Of a DNA stretch of 64,000 nucleotides, positions 46,292 to 55,627 are shown piece by piece. The notes below the pieces were generated by a model, which had not been told where the DNA came from, did no database searches, and was given only the letters and a program-made list of their open reading frames with translations. Position 1 is the first letter of the stretch, and the number at the start of each line of letters is the position of its first letter. The stretch spans positions 77,284-141,283 of the forward strand of contig CAJTPM010000009.1 of NCBI GenBank assembly GCA_910578085.1, given 5' to 3'. The stretch comes from an uncultured Lachnospiraceae bacterium. Its GTDB lineage: Bacteria > Bacillota > Clostridia > Lachnospirales > Lachnospiraceae. The position numbers and the translations under genes were made by a program.

Positions 46292-48886
46292 TTGGATAAA
46301 CAGGAATACAAGATAAGATCGGAAGAAATCAGAGCTTTAGTGGAAGAAAAGAATTATCGAGAAGCGGCTGACCTGGCGGATACGATCGACTGGCGCAGGG
46401 TGAAAAGTGTGAAAATGCTCTGTATGATCAGCGATGTTTATAAGATGGTCCGGCGCTATGAGGACAGTAAGACCATATTGGAGATGGCTTACGAGAAGCG
46501 TCCGGGCAGCAGGATGATTGTGTTTGCACTGACGGAGCTTTGCCTGAAGTTAGGCGATGTGGTCAATGCATGGGAGTACTATAAAGAATTTTGCCAGGTG
46601 GCGCCGGATGACAGCAGAAAATATATTTTGCTGTATAAAGTGTATGCAGCGCAGGAGGTCAGTCTCGAAGAACAGATTAAGGTACTGGAAAAACTCAAAG
46701 AGGAAGAATACATAGACAGGTGGGTTTATGAACTTGCTTACCTGTATCATAAGATTGGCTTTGGCACAAAATGTGTGGAAGAATGTGACGAAATGATTCT
46801 CTGGCTGGGCGAGGGGAGGTATGTGCGCAAGGCGATGGAATTGAAGATGCTCCATGAACCTCTGACGCCAAAGCAGCAGGCGCTTTACAACGGAGAGAGG
46901 CAGGTGGAGATAGAACTGGGGGAGACCCAGGTGATTCCGAATCTGGATGCCGCTATCGTCAGGGAAAATGAGGGCAGGAGCGTTTCGGAAGCGCCGACCA
47001 TAAAACTGCCGGTAGATGAATTGGGTGATATTCAGGTGAAGATTCTGGATGACAGCCCTTATAATACGATGAACCTGCAACAGGAGCTGGCGAAAGATAT
47101 GAAGCTCCTGATGGAAGGGGAAAGCAGAGAATCTGTCTGGGAGGGAATGGATCCGGTTATGCCGGGTAGTCAAAATGAGGATTTTGTCTATGGACAGGAG
47201 GCAGAGGAGAGCGTATCCTATAAGGAAGAGGAAGCTTTCTATGATGGAGATGAAGAGGAAATTATAAGCAATACCGGAGAACTTCCGCTACAGGAGGTAC
47301 CGGAGGAGGAAGAGGAGGGGGTAACGGACCCTATTACGAAGAGTCTTATTGCACCAATGTTAGAGGAGACACAGGAGATACCGCCTGTGCCTGACCTGGA
47401 GGAGGTATTTTTTGAGGATCCGAATACAACGGATCTATCGAATGCAACAGTCCATCCCGAAATAAAAGCAGCAGCTGCGCAGATGGAAATTGAGGAAGTG
47501 AGAGAACTGGAAGAGGAGGCTCATCCGGTTTATGAGGAGGAAAGTGCTGCCGCCGGTGTGAAGAAAGTGATCGTGCCCACGGTGCCGGGACAGGGAATTC
47601 TCAGACCCCCGAAAGAAATGATGGAGCCGTCGGATTTTGCGGTGCATAATTCAGGATTTGACGAGATGCTGTCACAGGAAGCAGACGGGCAGATTTCCCT
47701 TATTGTGCCGGAAAAGGAAAAAGTGGAAAAACAGATCACCGGCCAGATGAGCATTCAGGACATCCTGCAGGAATGGGAGCAGATGAAGAAAGACAAGGAG
47801 GCCCGGCTGAAGGATGATGTACAGAAAAGTGTATTAGATCAGACAGGTGATATATTTGCAGAGTTTGAGGCTTCCAAGGATGCGCTGATCAGGGAACTGG
47901 AGCAGACTGCAAAAGACGCTGAGGCGAAAGAGGCCCAAAAAGCAGCGGACAGAGAACTGGCCCCAGAGCCTGAAGAAGAGGTCACGGCAGAAGAAACAGC
48001 AAAAGAGGAAGAGCCAGAGGCTGTCTATGAAGAGTCAGAGCCTGAAGAGAATACGGGTGAAGAGAATGCGGCAGAGAGAGAGAAAGATAGGGAACGGAAA
48101 CTGCCGGAAGAACTCAGGCCGGTATTGAATGACAGACCCCTTTCGCCGGAAGAAAAAGAATTATTTGAATCGTTTGTTCACAGCCGTAAATCAAAGAGCC
48201 AGCTGTTACATGTACTGGATAATATGAGCCTGGCAGCTTATACGGGAAATGTGCTGATCACCGGAGAAAAGGACGCAGGAGCCATGAATTTTGCAAGAAA
48301 TCTGGTGCGGGATATGCAGATGTCTGACAGCAATTTTTCCGGCAAAGCCGCAAAGATCACAGGGAAAGCCTTAAATGGAAAGAAACCGGGCGATGTGATA
48401 GACAAGCTGAAAAACGGTGCGCTGATCGTGGCGGATGCCGGCGGGATGAACTGCTCAACGGCGGAGGAACTTGTAAAGGCACTCCAGACAGAGAGCAAGG
48501 GAATTATTGTGATGCTTGTGGATACCAAGGGCGCTATCAACAGTCTGCTGGAAGTCAATGAGGTATTGACGGATCCTTTTAATACCAGAATAGACATTGA
48601 GGCGTTAAATGACAGGGCCCTTGTGGCTTACGGAAAGAAGTTTGCCTATGATAAGGAGTACGGTATTGACGAGATGGGGGTACTGGCACTTCACACCAGA
48701 ATCGCGGACATGCAGACAGCGGAGCATTCTGTCACTACATCAGATGTGCGCAAGCTGGTAAAAGAGGCGATCCGGCATGCGGGTAAAAAGACACCAAAGC
48801 ATTTCCTTGATGTCCTGGTTGGAAAGCGTTATGATGAAGAGGATATGATTGTATTAAGAGAAGAGGACTTTTTCTATTATGCGTGA
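46292..48886 (+). CDS. Large TPR protein with acidic linker and AAA-like C-terminal domain
   Basis: 864 residues from TTG 46292, which follows GAGGTGAG. Residues 1 to about 195 are tetratricopeptide-like helices (YREAADLADTIDWRRVKSVK; RRYEDSKTILEMAYEKRPGS; DVVNAWEYYKEFCQVAPDDS). Residues about 195-590 are Glu/Pro-rich and probably disordered. The C-terminal ~250 residues look like a degenerate AAA/P-loop domain: YTGNVLITGEKDAGAMNFARNL at the Walker A place but without GKS/T, GALIVADAGGMN at the Walker B place and a ClpX/RuvB-like lid (DEMGVLALHTRIADMQ; DVRKLVKEAIRHAG). No signal or membrane segment. Function unknown; a scaffold that lost ATPase activity is a guess. Confidence 0.75.
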   Translation: MDKQEYKIRSEEIRALVEEKNYREAADLADTIDWRRVKSVKMLCMISDVYKMVRRYEDSKTILEMAYEKRPGSRMIVFALTELCLKLGDVVNAWEYYKEFCQVAPDDSRKYILLYKVYAAQEVSLEEQIKVLEKLKEEEYIDRWVYELAYLYHKIGFGTKCVEECDEMILWLGEGRYVRKAMELKMLHEPLTPKQQALYNGERQVEIELGETQVIPNLDAAIVRENEGRSVSEAPTIKLPVDELGDIQVKILDDSPYNTMNLQQELAKDMKLLMEGESRESVWEGMDPVMPGSQNEDFVYGQEAEESVSYKEEEAFYDGDEEEIISNTGELPLQEVPEEEEEGVTDPITKSLIAPMLEETQEIPPVPDLEEVFFEDPNTTDLSNATVHPEIKAAAAQMEIEEVRELEEEAHPVYEEESAAAGVKKVIVPTVPGQGILRPPKEMMEPSDFAVHNSGFDEMLSQEADGQISLIVPEKEKVEKQITGQMSIQDILQEWEQMKKDKEARLKDDVQKSVLDQTGDIFAEFEASKDALIRELEQTAKDAEAKEAQKAADRELAPEPEEEVTAEETAKEEEPEAVYEESEPEENTGEENAAEREKDRERKLPEELRPVLNDRPLSPEEKELFESFVHSRKSKSQLLHVLDNMSLAAYTGNVLITGEKDAGAMNFARNLVRDMQMSDSNFSGKAAKITGKALNGKKPGDVIDKLKNGALIVADAGGMNCSTAEELVKALQTESKGIIVMLVDTKGAINSLLEVNEVLTDPFNTRIDIEALNDRALVAYGKKFAYDKEYGIDEMGVLALHTRIADMQTAEHSVTTSDVRKLVKEAIRHAGKKTPKHFLDVLVGKRYDEEDMIVLREEDFFYYA

Positions 48887-48965
48887 GAACGATCGGGTGT
48901 ACCGGGGGAGGTTTACTGAGCTGATTATCCTGATGAGAAAGTTTTTGGATCAATACATGAAATAA
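48879..48965 (+). CDS. Possible 28-residue peptide overlapping the TPR gene end
   Basis: ATG 48879 overlaps the stop codon region of the TPR gene (ATGCGTGA) and opens MRENDRVYRGRFTELIILMR KFLDQYMK. It has no ribosome site of its own, so would depend on coupling. It ends 22 bases before glgB. Low support. Confidence 0.25.
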   Translation: MRENDRVYRGRFTELIILMRKFLDQYMK

Positions 48966-48987
48966 GGAAGAGAGAAGGGGGCAAGGT

Positions 48988-50922
48988 ATGGCAAGAAAGA
49001 AAAGCACTTTGGATACAAGACCGGAGGAAAAAAAGGTGTTTATATCCGAGGCGGATCAGTTCCTGTTTGCGCAGGGCACACATTATGACATCTATAAAAA
49101 ACTGGGAGCACATCCCTCGGAGGAGGGCGGAAAGAAAGGCTATTTCTTTGGTGTATGGGCGCCCAATGCGGCTGAAATTTATGTGATCGGTGAATTCAAC
49201 GGTTGGGATGAGACGGTGAATCCGATGAAAAAGCTGGGAGACGGCGGTATCTGGGGGCTGTTCATTCCGGGAGTTGAGAGAAACCAGATGTACAAGTTTC
49301 TGGTGATAACTGCCGCAGGAGAGAAACTTTATAAGGCAGATCCTTTTGCAAATTATGCGGAAATGCGTCCTGGTAACGCCTCAAAAACTACAGATCTGTC
49401 AGACTTTAAATGGGGAGATGCGCTCTGGCTTGAGAAACGCAGTCAGAAAGATATGAAGAAAGAGCCGATGGCTGTTTATGAATGCCATATCGGTTCCTGG
49501 ATGAAACATCCGGACGGCACGGAAGACGGCTTTTACAATTACAGAGAGTTTGCTGACAGAGCGTGTGATTATGTGAAGGAGATGGGATATACCCACATTG
49601 AATTGATGGGTGTTGCAGAGTATCCTTTTGACGGATCCTGGGGATATCAGGTGACAGGCTACTATGCGCCTACTTCAAGGCACGGAGAGCCGGCGGACTT
49701 TATGTATCTTGTCAATAAATTTCATAAAGCGGGAATCGGAGTTATTTTAGATTGGGTACCCGCGCATTTTGCCACGGACGCCCATGGCCTGGGGCGATTT
49801 GACGGGCAGTGTATTTTTGAACATCCCGATCCAAGGCTTGGAGAACATCCCGACTGGGGGACTAAGATCTTTAATTATGGTAAGACGGAAGTAAAGAATT
49901 TTCTGATCGCCAATGCGCTGTTCTGGCTGAAAGAATACCATGTGGACGGTATTCGTGTGGATGCTGTGGCGTCCATGCTCTATCTCGACTATGGAAAGCA
50001 GGAAGGGCAGTGGCTGCCCAATATTTACGGCGGCAATAAAAATCTGGAGGCGATTGAGTTCTTCAAACATCTGAATTCCGTATTGCGTGGCACTTATCCG
50101 GGATTTTTGACGATTGCGGAGGAATCCACGGCATGGCCCATGGTGACAGGCAGCATTGATGATGGTGGACTGGGCTTTTCCTTTAAATGGAATATGGGAT
50201 GGATGCATGATTTCTGCGAGTATATGAAACTGGATCCTTATTTCAGGAAGAACAATCATTACGGTATGACTTTTGCGATGACTTACAACAGCAGTGAGAG
50301 CTATATTCTGCCGCTGTCTCATGACGAGGTGGTGCACCTGAAATGCTCCATGGTAAATAAAATGCCGGGCTATCAGGTGGATAAGTACGCAAATCTGCGC
50401 AACGGATATACTTTCATGTTCGGGCATAACGGCAAGAAGCTTCTGTTTATGGGACAGGATTTCGGACAGGAGAGAGAGTGGAGCGAAGCAAGAGAGCTTG
50501 ATTGGTATTTGCTGGGAGAGCCTTTAAATAAAGGCCTTCAGGAGTATGTGAAAGAACTGCTTCATATTTATCGGAAGTATCCATGCATGTGGGAGAATGA
50601 TGCGGACTGGAGCGGTTTCGAGTGGATGAATGCGGATGACTGTGACAGAAGTACCTACAGCTTTATCAGAAAATGCGAAAGCGATAAGAAGAGGCTGTTA
50701 TTTATTATCAATATGACGCCGATGAAATGGGAGAAATACCGGGTCGGCGTGCCGGCAAAGAAGAAGTATAAATTGCTGCTTAACAGTGTGGAGGAGCGAT
50801 TTGGCGGAAGCGGTGAGAAAGTGCCTGCAGAGATCACAGCGAAAAAAGAGGAGTGTTGTTTTAAGGAGTATTCCATTGTTCTGGATCTTCCTCCTTACAG
50901 TGCTTTGATTTACGCATTTTGA
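48988..50922 (+). CDS. glgB: 1,4-alpha-glucan branching enzyme
   Basis: A 644-residue GH13 enzyme that forms alpha-1,6 branches in glycogen. The N-terminal CBM48 (about 45-130) has YFFGVWAPNAAEIYVIGEFN; the catalytic barrel has the four family regions: DWVPAHF, DGIRVDAVASMLYLDY (nucleophile Asp), TIAEESTAWP (acid/base Glu) and LSHDEVVH. A short C-terminal beta domain ends with DLPPYSALIYAF. GGGGGCAAGG precedes the ATG. It stands with no other glycogen genes nearby but 100 bases after the TPR protein, which could be cotranscribed. Confidence 0.96.
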   Translation: MARKKSTLDTRPEEKKVFISEADQFLFAQGTHYDIYKKLGAHPSEEGGKKGYFFGVWAPNAAEIYVIGEFNGWDETVNPMKKLGDGGIWGLFIPGVERNQMYKFLVITAAGEKLYKADPFANYAEMRPGNASKTTDLSDFKWGDALWLEKRSQKDMKKEPMAVYECHIGSWMKHPDGTEDGFYNYREFADRACDYVKEMGYTHIELMGVAEYPFDGSWGYQVTGYYAPTSRHGEPADFMYLVNKFHKAGIGVILDWVPAHFATDAHGLGRFDGQCIFEHPDPRLGEHPDWGTKIFNYGKTEVKNFLIANALFWLKEYHVDGIRVDAVASMLYLDYGKQEGQWLPNIYGGNKNLEAIEFFKHLNSVLRGTYPGFLTIAEESTAWPMVTGSIDDGGLGFSFKWNMGWMHDFCEYMKLDPYFRKNNHYGMTFAMTYNSSESYILPLSHDEVVHLKCSMVNKMPGYQVDKYANLRNGYTFMFGHNGKKLLFMGQDFGQEREWSEARELDWYLLGEPLNKGLQEYVKELLHIYRKYPCMWENDADWSGFEWMNADDCDRSTYSFIRKCESDKKRLLFIINMTPMKWEKYRVGVPAKKKYKLLLNSVEERFGGSGEKVPAEITAKKEECCFKEYSIVLDLPPYSALIYAF

Positions 50923-50958
50923 GGAAAGACTTCAGAGAAAAGTAAAGCCTGACGATAT

Positions 50959-50990
50959 AAAGAGTGTATGTGAATGCATGCACTCTTTTA
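50959..50990 (+). terminator. Intrinsic terminator after glgB
   Basis: AAAGAGTGTATG pairs with CATGCACTCTTT (one G-U) around a short loop, followed by TATTAT. The stem is strong; the U-run is short and broken by an A. Confidence 0.7.
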
Positions 50991-51000
50991 TTATGTGCAG

Positions 51001-51040
51001 GCCCGCATAAGGAAGTTAGCTGCTAATGCAGCATGCGGGC
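51001..51040 (+). promoter_or_regulatory. Two-part hairpin in the leader of the FliK-like gene
   Basis: GCCCGCAT (51001-51008) pairs with ATGCGGGC (51033-51040), and inside lies GCTGC-TAAT-GCAGC (51019-51032). Both stems are perfect. It ends 75 bases before the start codon. It may be a second part of the glgB terminator or a leader structure. Confidence 0.45.
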
Positions 51041-51114
51041 TGCGCGGCGAGCAGGGGAAGATAAATCTTTTCTACTCGATTACAGGAAATAGATGCGGGA
51101 GAAGGGAAATAAAT

Positions 51115-54102
51115 ATGAAGATCACGTTTGAGCAGATGCAGGAACATGGGGTACAGGGAAAAGCAGGTATGGAAAGAGCTCATGGAACTGTGCGGGATGT
51201 GGAGAGCAGGGATGAAAAAGTAAAAAAAGCTGGGACAGCAGGCGCTTATACTGTCAATATCAGTGGTCAGGATATGCGAACGCAGGAGGGGACTTATAAA
51301 AAAGAAAGTATGACAGCGGAAGAAATCTCCATGCAGGCCGAGCAGATGGATATGGATGTGCAGAAAATGTATATGGCAGTCATGTCAAATTCCATGTCTC
51401 AGGATGAATTTCATAAGATGCTGGAAGACGGGTATAATGTTTCGGATGTGGATATTGAGACGATAGTGACGATCCTGGATCAGATTAAAGTAGCTGTGGC
51501 GAAAGGCGGCGGGATAGATGGTTTTACGGATGGGGTGTCGAAGGAGACATTAGAGCAGATCCTCGGCAGCAGTGCCTATGCGGAGGCATTGGAGAGCGGC
51601 CTGGAGGAGGGCGCAGCTGCCTATATGGTGGAACAGCAGATGTCTCCTACGGCGGAGAATATTTACAGGGCAAAATATTCTGCAGGTGTCTGTCAGAGGA
51701 GAGAGGAGAAAGTACCGGACGAAGAAAGCCCGGATGGAAAAGCATTCTGGGACCAGATTGATAGGGTTATTGAAAATGCCGGACTTGTGAAAGGCGAGGA
51801 AAGCAGGGCGGATGCCGCGTTTTTATTGCGATATGACATACCACTGACGGAGGAAAATCTGCAGTTGTATGATAAGTTAAAGGCGTTTAGGCAGGATGGG
51901 GAAAGGCCGTCTGAGGAGGAACTGAAAAGCAGGATCCTGATGCAGGTTTATGAAGGAAAAGCAGCGTATGAGGCGGATCTTTCGAGGACGGAGAGCATTT
52001 ATGAACAGGCTGTGAATATTTATGATAAAGTACAAAAACTGCCACCGGAGGCAGCTGAGGAGGCAGCGCAGAATCATTCCGAAGGGAGAGATCTCACTTT
52101 AAGGGATATTTTGGAAAGAGGGCAGAAGCCGGGGAAAGTGGATCCGGAGAAAGAGGAGCAAACTCTGCAGGGAACACAGACCCTGGAGAGAGATGCCGCA
52201 GAAAGGGCGGGAGAAACGGAAGACAGAGATCTTCTGACAGCAAGAAGACAGCTGGAGGAAGTACGGCTGCGGATGACTGTGGAAGTCAATATAAAGCTTC
52301 TGAGAAGCGGTTTTCAGATTGATACGGCGCCTATGGAACAGTTGATTGAAAGGCTGCGGGCGGCGGAGGAAGCTCTTGCGGGGCAGGGCGTTTTGCAGGC
52401 GGAAGAAGCGGCGAAAAAGATAGAGGAGCTGCGCGGGATGCCGATGGCTGCGTTGGGCTATGTGGTTAGCAGGGAGATATCTTTTACCATAGATGCACTG
52501 CATGTGAGAGGCAGTGAGCTGCAGAGGGAGTTTGAGAGCAGTGAGGCCTGGCAGGCAAAACGGGAAACGGCAAACAGACGGTATGAGACGATGCAGACGG
52601 AAGTGCGGGCGGATCTGGGCGATTCTATCCAAAAAGCATTCCGTAATGTGGATGATATTCTGGCGGATATGAACAGGGAGCCCTCTGAGGAAAACCGCAG
52701 AGCGGTTCGGATGCTGGGATATAACCGCCTGGAGATCAGTGAAGAAAACCTGGAGAAAGCACTTGAAGTGGATGAAAAGGTGCAGAATCTGTTCCACCAT
52801 ATGAAGCCGGGGAAAGTGATGCAGATGATTCGGGACGGAATTGATGTATTACATACAGATATCGGAGAGCTGGACGCCTATCTGACAGCGCAGAGTGGAA
52901 GTTTTCCGGAGGAGAGTGAGGAATTTGCCAGATTTTTATACCGGTTAGACAAAAATGGTGGGATAACGGCAGAGGAGAGGGAGAATTATATTGGTATTTA
53001 CCGGCTTGTCCGCCAGGTGGAAAAATCAGACGGCAGGGCTCAGGGCTATCTGCTTGGCAGTGAGGCGGAACTGACAATGGAGAATCTGCTCTCTGCGGTA
53101 CGCAGCGGGAAAAAAGGTACTATGGATTACCGGATCGATGAAGACTTTTCCGGTGTGGAGGGTATACAGAAGGGGAGAAGCATTATTGATCAGATAAATG
53201 CCGCGCCCTATGTAGATGGAACTGGTTATGAGGAGACTATGAGGGTGCTTCAGGAGACGGATCAGAAAATGAGGCAGGCGAGGGGAGAGGCAGTAGACTT
53301 CTTAAAGGATGTGAAGGAACCTGTGACAGTTTCTAATCTGGTGGAAGCGTCTTCCGTGCTGCAGGAGGATGCAGCAGTTTATCAGAAACTGGAAGACTAC
53401 GAAAAAACAGCGAAGCAGGAGGAAAAACTGGAGCAGGAACAGAGCAGGCTGGAAAGTTATGTACTGGGACTTCATGAGAGGATGACGGATGAGGAATCCC
53501 TGCAGAAAGGCATGGAAACTTTTGCGAAGCAAGCAGAAGAAATTCTGCGGACAGCTGAGGGACAGGACGGTGTGACCGAACTGGATATCCGGGAGATGCA
53601 GCATGTCTATCGAGGAATCCGGTTCAGATGTGCGCTTTCCAGGGAATCAAGATACCAGATTCCGGTGAAGCTGGAGAGCGGTTATACGGTTATGAATCTG
53701 ACAGTGCGCAGGGGGACGGGAGCAGCACAGGCTGAGATTTCGATAGAAACGGAAGAACATGGCAGGCTGGAAGCGCTGTTTACAGAGAGTGGGGAAGTGC
53801 AGAGAGATGAAATACCGGAAACAAGTATCAGCGGTATATTATACGGTGAGACGACAGACGGTGTGGAACTGCTTCGGCATGTAGCGGAGAAGGTGCAGGG
53901 GAGGCTGAAAAATGCAGGAATTCCTGCAGACGACATGACTGTGATACAGGGAAACCGCATAAGGCGGGGGGCTGTCCATACCAATATGGAGAGTATGGAA
54001 GAGAAGGTTCCCGCGGACAAAAACGGGCAGAAAGAAATTTCTACCGGAGAACTTTATCAAATTGCTAAAATATTTCTGGAAACTGTCCGAAATGAATGGT
54101 AA
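51115..54102 (+). CDS. Large flagellar-locus protein with repeated ENL motifs and FliK-like end (DUF6240-like)
   Basis: 995 residues from ATG 51115 (AAGGG 8 bases upstream; the longer frame covers the leader hairpin). No signal or membrane segment. A motif of the type P/L-T-x-E-N-L recurs near residues 176 (MSPTAENIYRAKYS), 242 (IPLTEENLQLYDKL), 539 (EISEENLEKALEVD), 651 (ELTMENLLSAVRSG) and 735 (PVTVSNLVEASSVL), each followed by a helical segment. Residues about 850-945 resemble the FliK C-terminal Flg_hook domain (LESGYTVMNLTVRRGTGAAQ; VELLRHVAEKVQGRLKNAGI). It precedes flagellin, so a hook-length or secretion-control role is plausible. DUF6240 is recalled, not checked. Confidence 0.7.
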   Translation: MKITFEQMQEHGVQGKAGMERAHGTVRDVESRDEKVKKAGTAGAYTVNISGQDMRTQEGTYKKESMTAEEISMQAEQMDMDVQKMYMAVMSNSMSQDEFHKMLEDGYNVSDVDIETIVTILDQIKVAVAKGGGIDGFTDGVSKETLEQILGSSAYAEALESGLEEGAAAYMVEQQMSPTAENIYRAKYSAGVCQRREEKVPDEESPDGKAFWDQIDRVIENAGLVKGEESRADAAFLLRYDIPLTEENLQLYDKLKAFRQDGERPSEEELKSRILMQVYEGKAAYEADLSRTESIYEQAVNIYDKVQKLPPEAAEEAAQNHSEGRDLTLRDILERGQKPGKVDPEKEEQTLQGTQTLERDAAERAGETEDRDLLTARRQLEEVRLRMTVEVNIKLLRSGFQIDTAPMEQLIERLRAAEEALAGQGVLQAEEAAKKIEELRGMPMAALGYVVSREISFTIDALHVRGSELQREFESSEAWQAKRETANRRYETMQTEVRADLGDSIQKAFRNVDDILADMNREPSEENRRAVRMLGYNRLEISEENLEKALEVDEKVQNLFHHMKPGKVMQMIRDGIDVLHTDIGELDAYLTAQSGSFPEESEEFARFLYRLDKNGGITAEERENYIGIYRLVRQVEKSDGRAQGYLLGSEAELTMENLLSAVRSGKKGTMDYRIDEDFSGVEGIQKGRSIIDQINAAPYVDGTGYEETMRVLQETDQKMRQARGEAVDFLKDVKEPVTVSNLVEASSVLQEDAAVYQKLEDYEKTAKQEEKLEQEQSRLESYVLGLHERMTDEESLQKGMETFAKQAEEILRTAEGQDGVTELDIREMQHVYRGIRFRCALSRESRYQIPVKLESGYTVMNLTVRRGTGAAQAEISIETEEHGRLEALFTESGEVQRDEIPETSISGILYGETTDGVELLRHVAEKVQGRLKNAGIPADDMTVIQGNRIRRGAVHTNMESMEEKVPADKNGQKEISTGELYQIAKIFLETVRNEW

Positions 54103-54123
54103 GATGGATCTGAATTTATGAAA

Positions 54124-54184
54124 TTTACAAAGGGAGTTGTAAAGCTTTACGGAGGAACTGGTAAAGCGGAAAAGGAAAGGCGGA
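54124..54184 (+). promoter_or_regulatory. Flagellin leader with hairpin-presented GGA and GGA cluster (CsrA-site candidate)
   Basis: TTTACAA (54124-54130) and TTGTAAA (54137-54143) close an AGGGAG hexaloop that displays GGA. GTAAAGCTTTAC (54139-54150) overlaps the second arm, so the two folds exclude each other. Further GGA motifs lie at 54151, 54154, 54168, 54174 and 54182, the last ones around the ribosome site of flagellin. This is the pattern CsrA uses to repress flagellin in Bacillus. Confidence 0.55.
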
Positions 54185-54185
54185 T

Positions 54186-55577
54186 ATGAGAATTAACTAT
54201 AATGCAACGGCAATGCTTGCAGTGAATGCTTTAAACAAAAATGACGACAACGTAGCGGTGTCAACGGGCAAACTGAGCTCCGGTTATAAGATCAACAGGG
54301 CGAAGGATAATCCTTCCGGCTATGCAATGTCCAGAAAGATGAAGGCACAGCTGGACGGTCTTATGCAGGCAAGAGACAATTCTGACACGGGTGTCAATAT
54401 TATTAAGGCGGTGGATGGGGCCCTCTCTGAAGTACATGATATGCTGCAGAGATTGAATGAGCTTGCAATTAAAGGTGCAAACGGTCCGCTGTCTGACGGA
54501 GACAGGGAGCTTGTGGACGAGGAGATGCAGAAGCTGAAAGAAGAAATACAGCGCATTTCGGAGACTTTTGAATTTAACGGACAAAAGCTTCTCGACGGTT
54601 CCTTCCAGTTAAAGGGATATGTGAAGGATAATCTTACCATAAAAGTCAGCTCCTATAATGACAGGATGAAGATTGGCGAATACAGCTTTGATTTGAGCGG
54701 CTTTAAAGACGGTAACCCGGTAACAGTGAACGGAGATACAGTGCGGGAACTTCCGCTGTACGATAAAAACGGCAATCTCATTCCGGAGAACGTTTATGAT
54801 CTGTGGAGAGAAAAGATTTCCGTTCCGGCAGATCCGACGAAAAAGCCGGCGAAGGAGGGAGATCCCTATACGGAACCCGCGATTCTGGATCCGAGCAAGA
54901 AGAATGAAGGCTGGGGATATATTGATGAGATTACAGGAAATTGGGTGGCGTTGCCGGAAGACTGGGAAGAGACTGTGGAAGTAGATAATCCAAATGCGGC
55001 TTCCATCGTGAAGGTCACAGGACCGGATGGGAAAGCGATAGAGCCCATCTATGTCAGTGACGTGAGCGGTACGGCGGTGACGCTGAAGGGACCGGACGGC
55101 TTTGAGATCAGACTGGATATCACCGAAGAGTTTCTGGCACAGACAAATGATAAGACAGATATCAGAATAGATCTCACCGGCCTTGGCGCCATGACGATTC
55201 AGGTCGGTGCAAATGAGGGGCAGGAGCTGACGGTTGAGATTCCGGATGTAGGCTTAAAGGGTCTTGGCATTGATATGATCGATACCAGGACAAAAGGAGC
55301 CGCCCTGGAGGCGATCACAAGGGTGAGTGCAGCAATCAACAGATTGTCCGGTGTTCGGAGTAAACTGGGCGCATATCAGAACAGACTGGAATCAGTTGTG
55401 GAAAGCAATGAGATCAACCATGAAAATATGACGGCAGCATATTCCGGCATTCTGGATACGGATATGTCTGAGGAGTATACGAATTATTCTACCTATCAGA
55501 TTCTGTCTCAGGCGAGTACGTCCGTTCTGGCACAGGCCAATGAAAGGCCTGCTCAGGTACTGCAGCTGTTACAGTAA
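54186..55577 (+). CDS. Flagellin
   Basis: A 463-residue filament protein. The N-terminal D0/D1 segment is conserved: MRINYNATAMLAVNALNKND, LSSGYKINRAKDNPSGYAMS, GVNIIKAVDGALSEVHDMLQ and RLNELAIKGANGPLSDGDRE. The C-terminal D1/D0 is RVSAAINRLSGVRSKLGAYQ, NRLESVVESNEINHENMTAA and QILSQASTSVLAQANERPAQ. A variable domain (about 160-370) differs from other flagellins and is probably surface exposed. AAGGAAAGG lies before the ATG. It is followed 50 bases later by a FliS-like chaperone. The leader has CsrA-type features. Confidence 0.95.
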   Translation: MRINYNATAMLAVNALNKNDDNVAVSTGKLSSGYKINRAKDNPSGYAMSRKMKAQLDGLMQARDNSDTGVNIIKAVDGALSEVHDMLQRLNELAIKGANGPLSDGDRELVDEEMQKLKEEIQRISETFEFNGQKLLDGSFQLKGYVKDNLTIKVSSYNDRMKIGEYSFDLSGFKDGNPVTVNGDTVRELPLYDKNGNLIPENVYDLWREKISVPADPTKKPAKEGDPYTEPAILDPSKKNEGWGYIDEITGNWVALPEDWEETVEVDNPNAASIVKVTGPDGKAIEPIYVSDVSGTAVTLKGPDGFEIRLDITEEFLAQTNDKTDIRIDLTGLGAMTIQVGANEGQELTVEIPDVGLKGLGIDMIDTRTKGAALEAITRVSAAINRLSGVRSKLGAYQNRLESVVESNEINHENMTAAYSGILDTDMSEEYTNYSTYQILSQASTSVLAQANERPAQVLQLLQ

Positions 55578-55627
55578 AATGGCGGATATTTCTGTTTGGA
55601 TGGAACAGCACATTCTGAGGGGGTATT

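Noticed and set aside
50974..51114. N-terminal extension of the FliK-like protein
   Set aside because: It covers the glgB terminator and a leader hairpin; ATG 51115 has a ribosome site.
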